A stretch of 5,495 nucleotides of DNA from Sulfurimonas sp. (GTDB taxonomy: Bacteria > Campylobacterota > Campylobacteria > Campylobacterales > Sulfurimonadaceae). The first letter of the stretch is position 1. The number at the start of each line of letters is the position of its first letter. The position numbers and the translations under genes are program-made. Under the pieces are notes generated by a model. It ran no database searches and was not told the DNA's origin. It worked only from the letters and a program-made list of their open reading frames with translations. The stretch is taken from NCBI GenBank assembly GCA_015487435.1, contig WFPU01000050.1:1-5495 (forward strand), written 5' to 3'. Shown one piece after another: positions 5,388-5,495 of the stretch.

Positions 5388-5495
5388 TTGAACTCTCTGA
5401 GCAATTAGCTATTAGATTCTGGATCAAGTCCAGAATGACGGAACTATCGTCATTCCAAGCTTGTACCACAAGGGCATTACTTCGGTCACTTGGAA
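5388..5495 (+). repeat. Dispersed palindromic repeat, copy 2, with a 24-bp internal insert (cut by window end)
   Basis: This is the same element as 2940-3031, in the same orientation. Its first hairpin is perfect here: ATTCTGGA, loop TCAAG, TCCAGAAT (5416-5436). The second hairpin's stem halves, ATTCCAAG (5452-5459) and CTTGGAA (5489-5495, running off the end), are separated by an extra 24 bases (5464-5487) that copy 1 lacks. The outer GAGACC/GATTAATT arm that precedes copy 1 is absent. The right end of the element is outside the window. Confidence 0.82.
5464..5487 (+). repeat. 24-bp stem-loop insert inside the loop of the second hairpin of copy 2
   Basis: Aligning the two copies base by base, copy 1 goes directly from CTTG to ACTTGG while copy 2 has 24 further bases between. 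The extra piece folds on itself: ACC (5465-5467) with GGT (5484-5486) and AAG (5470-5472) with CTT (5480-5482), apical loop GGCATTA. It extends the host hairpin instead of breaking it. Whether it was gained in copy 2 or lost from copy 1 cannot be decided from two copies. Confidence 0.65.

Noticed and set aside
2940..5495. CRISPR array
   Set aside because: Only two copies, 2.45 kb apart with genes between, unlike regularly spaced short repeats and spacers.

Overview
The window is AT-rich, densely packed bacterial DNA. All six genes run on the + strand in two blocks. Base composition, gene style and the cdsA-dxr pair with a very short Dxr N-terminus point to a Campylobacterota (epsilonproteobacterial) genome of the Sulfurimonas/Helicobacter/Campylobacter type. 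That placement is inference from composition and protein style, not a database match.

Block 1 (2-2920) is a three-gene ABC efflux operon. It encodes a HlyD/MacA-type periplasmic adaptor (its 5' end lies outside the window), an FtsX/MacB-type permease with four predicted membrane segments, and a separate LolD/DevA-type ATPase. Genes one and two overlap by one base (TAATG), and genes two and three are one base apart. Gene order and protein sizes resemble cyanobacterial DevBCA, and the likely job is moving a substrate out of the inner membrane or periplasm. No outer-membrane channel gene is visible and the substrate is unknown.

Block 2 (3145-5351) holds two essential-pathway genes and a small unknown membrane protein. 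cdsA makes CDP-diacylglycerol for phospholipids. dxr commits carbon to the MEP isoprenoid pathway and probably starts at a TTG codon. A good extended -10 promoter lies just before cdsA, and the three genes are nearly contiguous, so they look like one transcript.

The 224-bp gap between the blocks and the right end of the window each carry a copy of the same dispersed palindromic repeat (66 of 73 positions identical, direct orientation, 2450 bp apart). These copies are the least ordinary part of the window. The repeat is made of two adjacent hairpins with mutually complementary loops. Copy 1 seems to sit inside an older hairpin next to the ABC operon's stop codon. Copy 2 carries an extra 24-bp stem-loop within the loop of its second hairpin. 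This suggests a non-coding mobile or modular repeat that tends to nest in hairpin loops. I saw no CRISPR array, tRNA, rRNA, transposase or defence gene.
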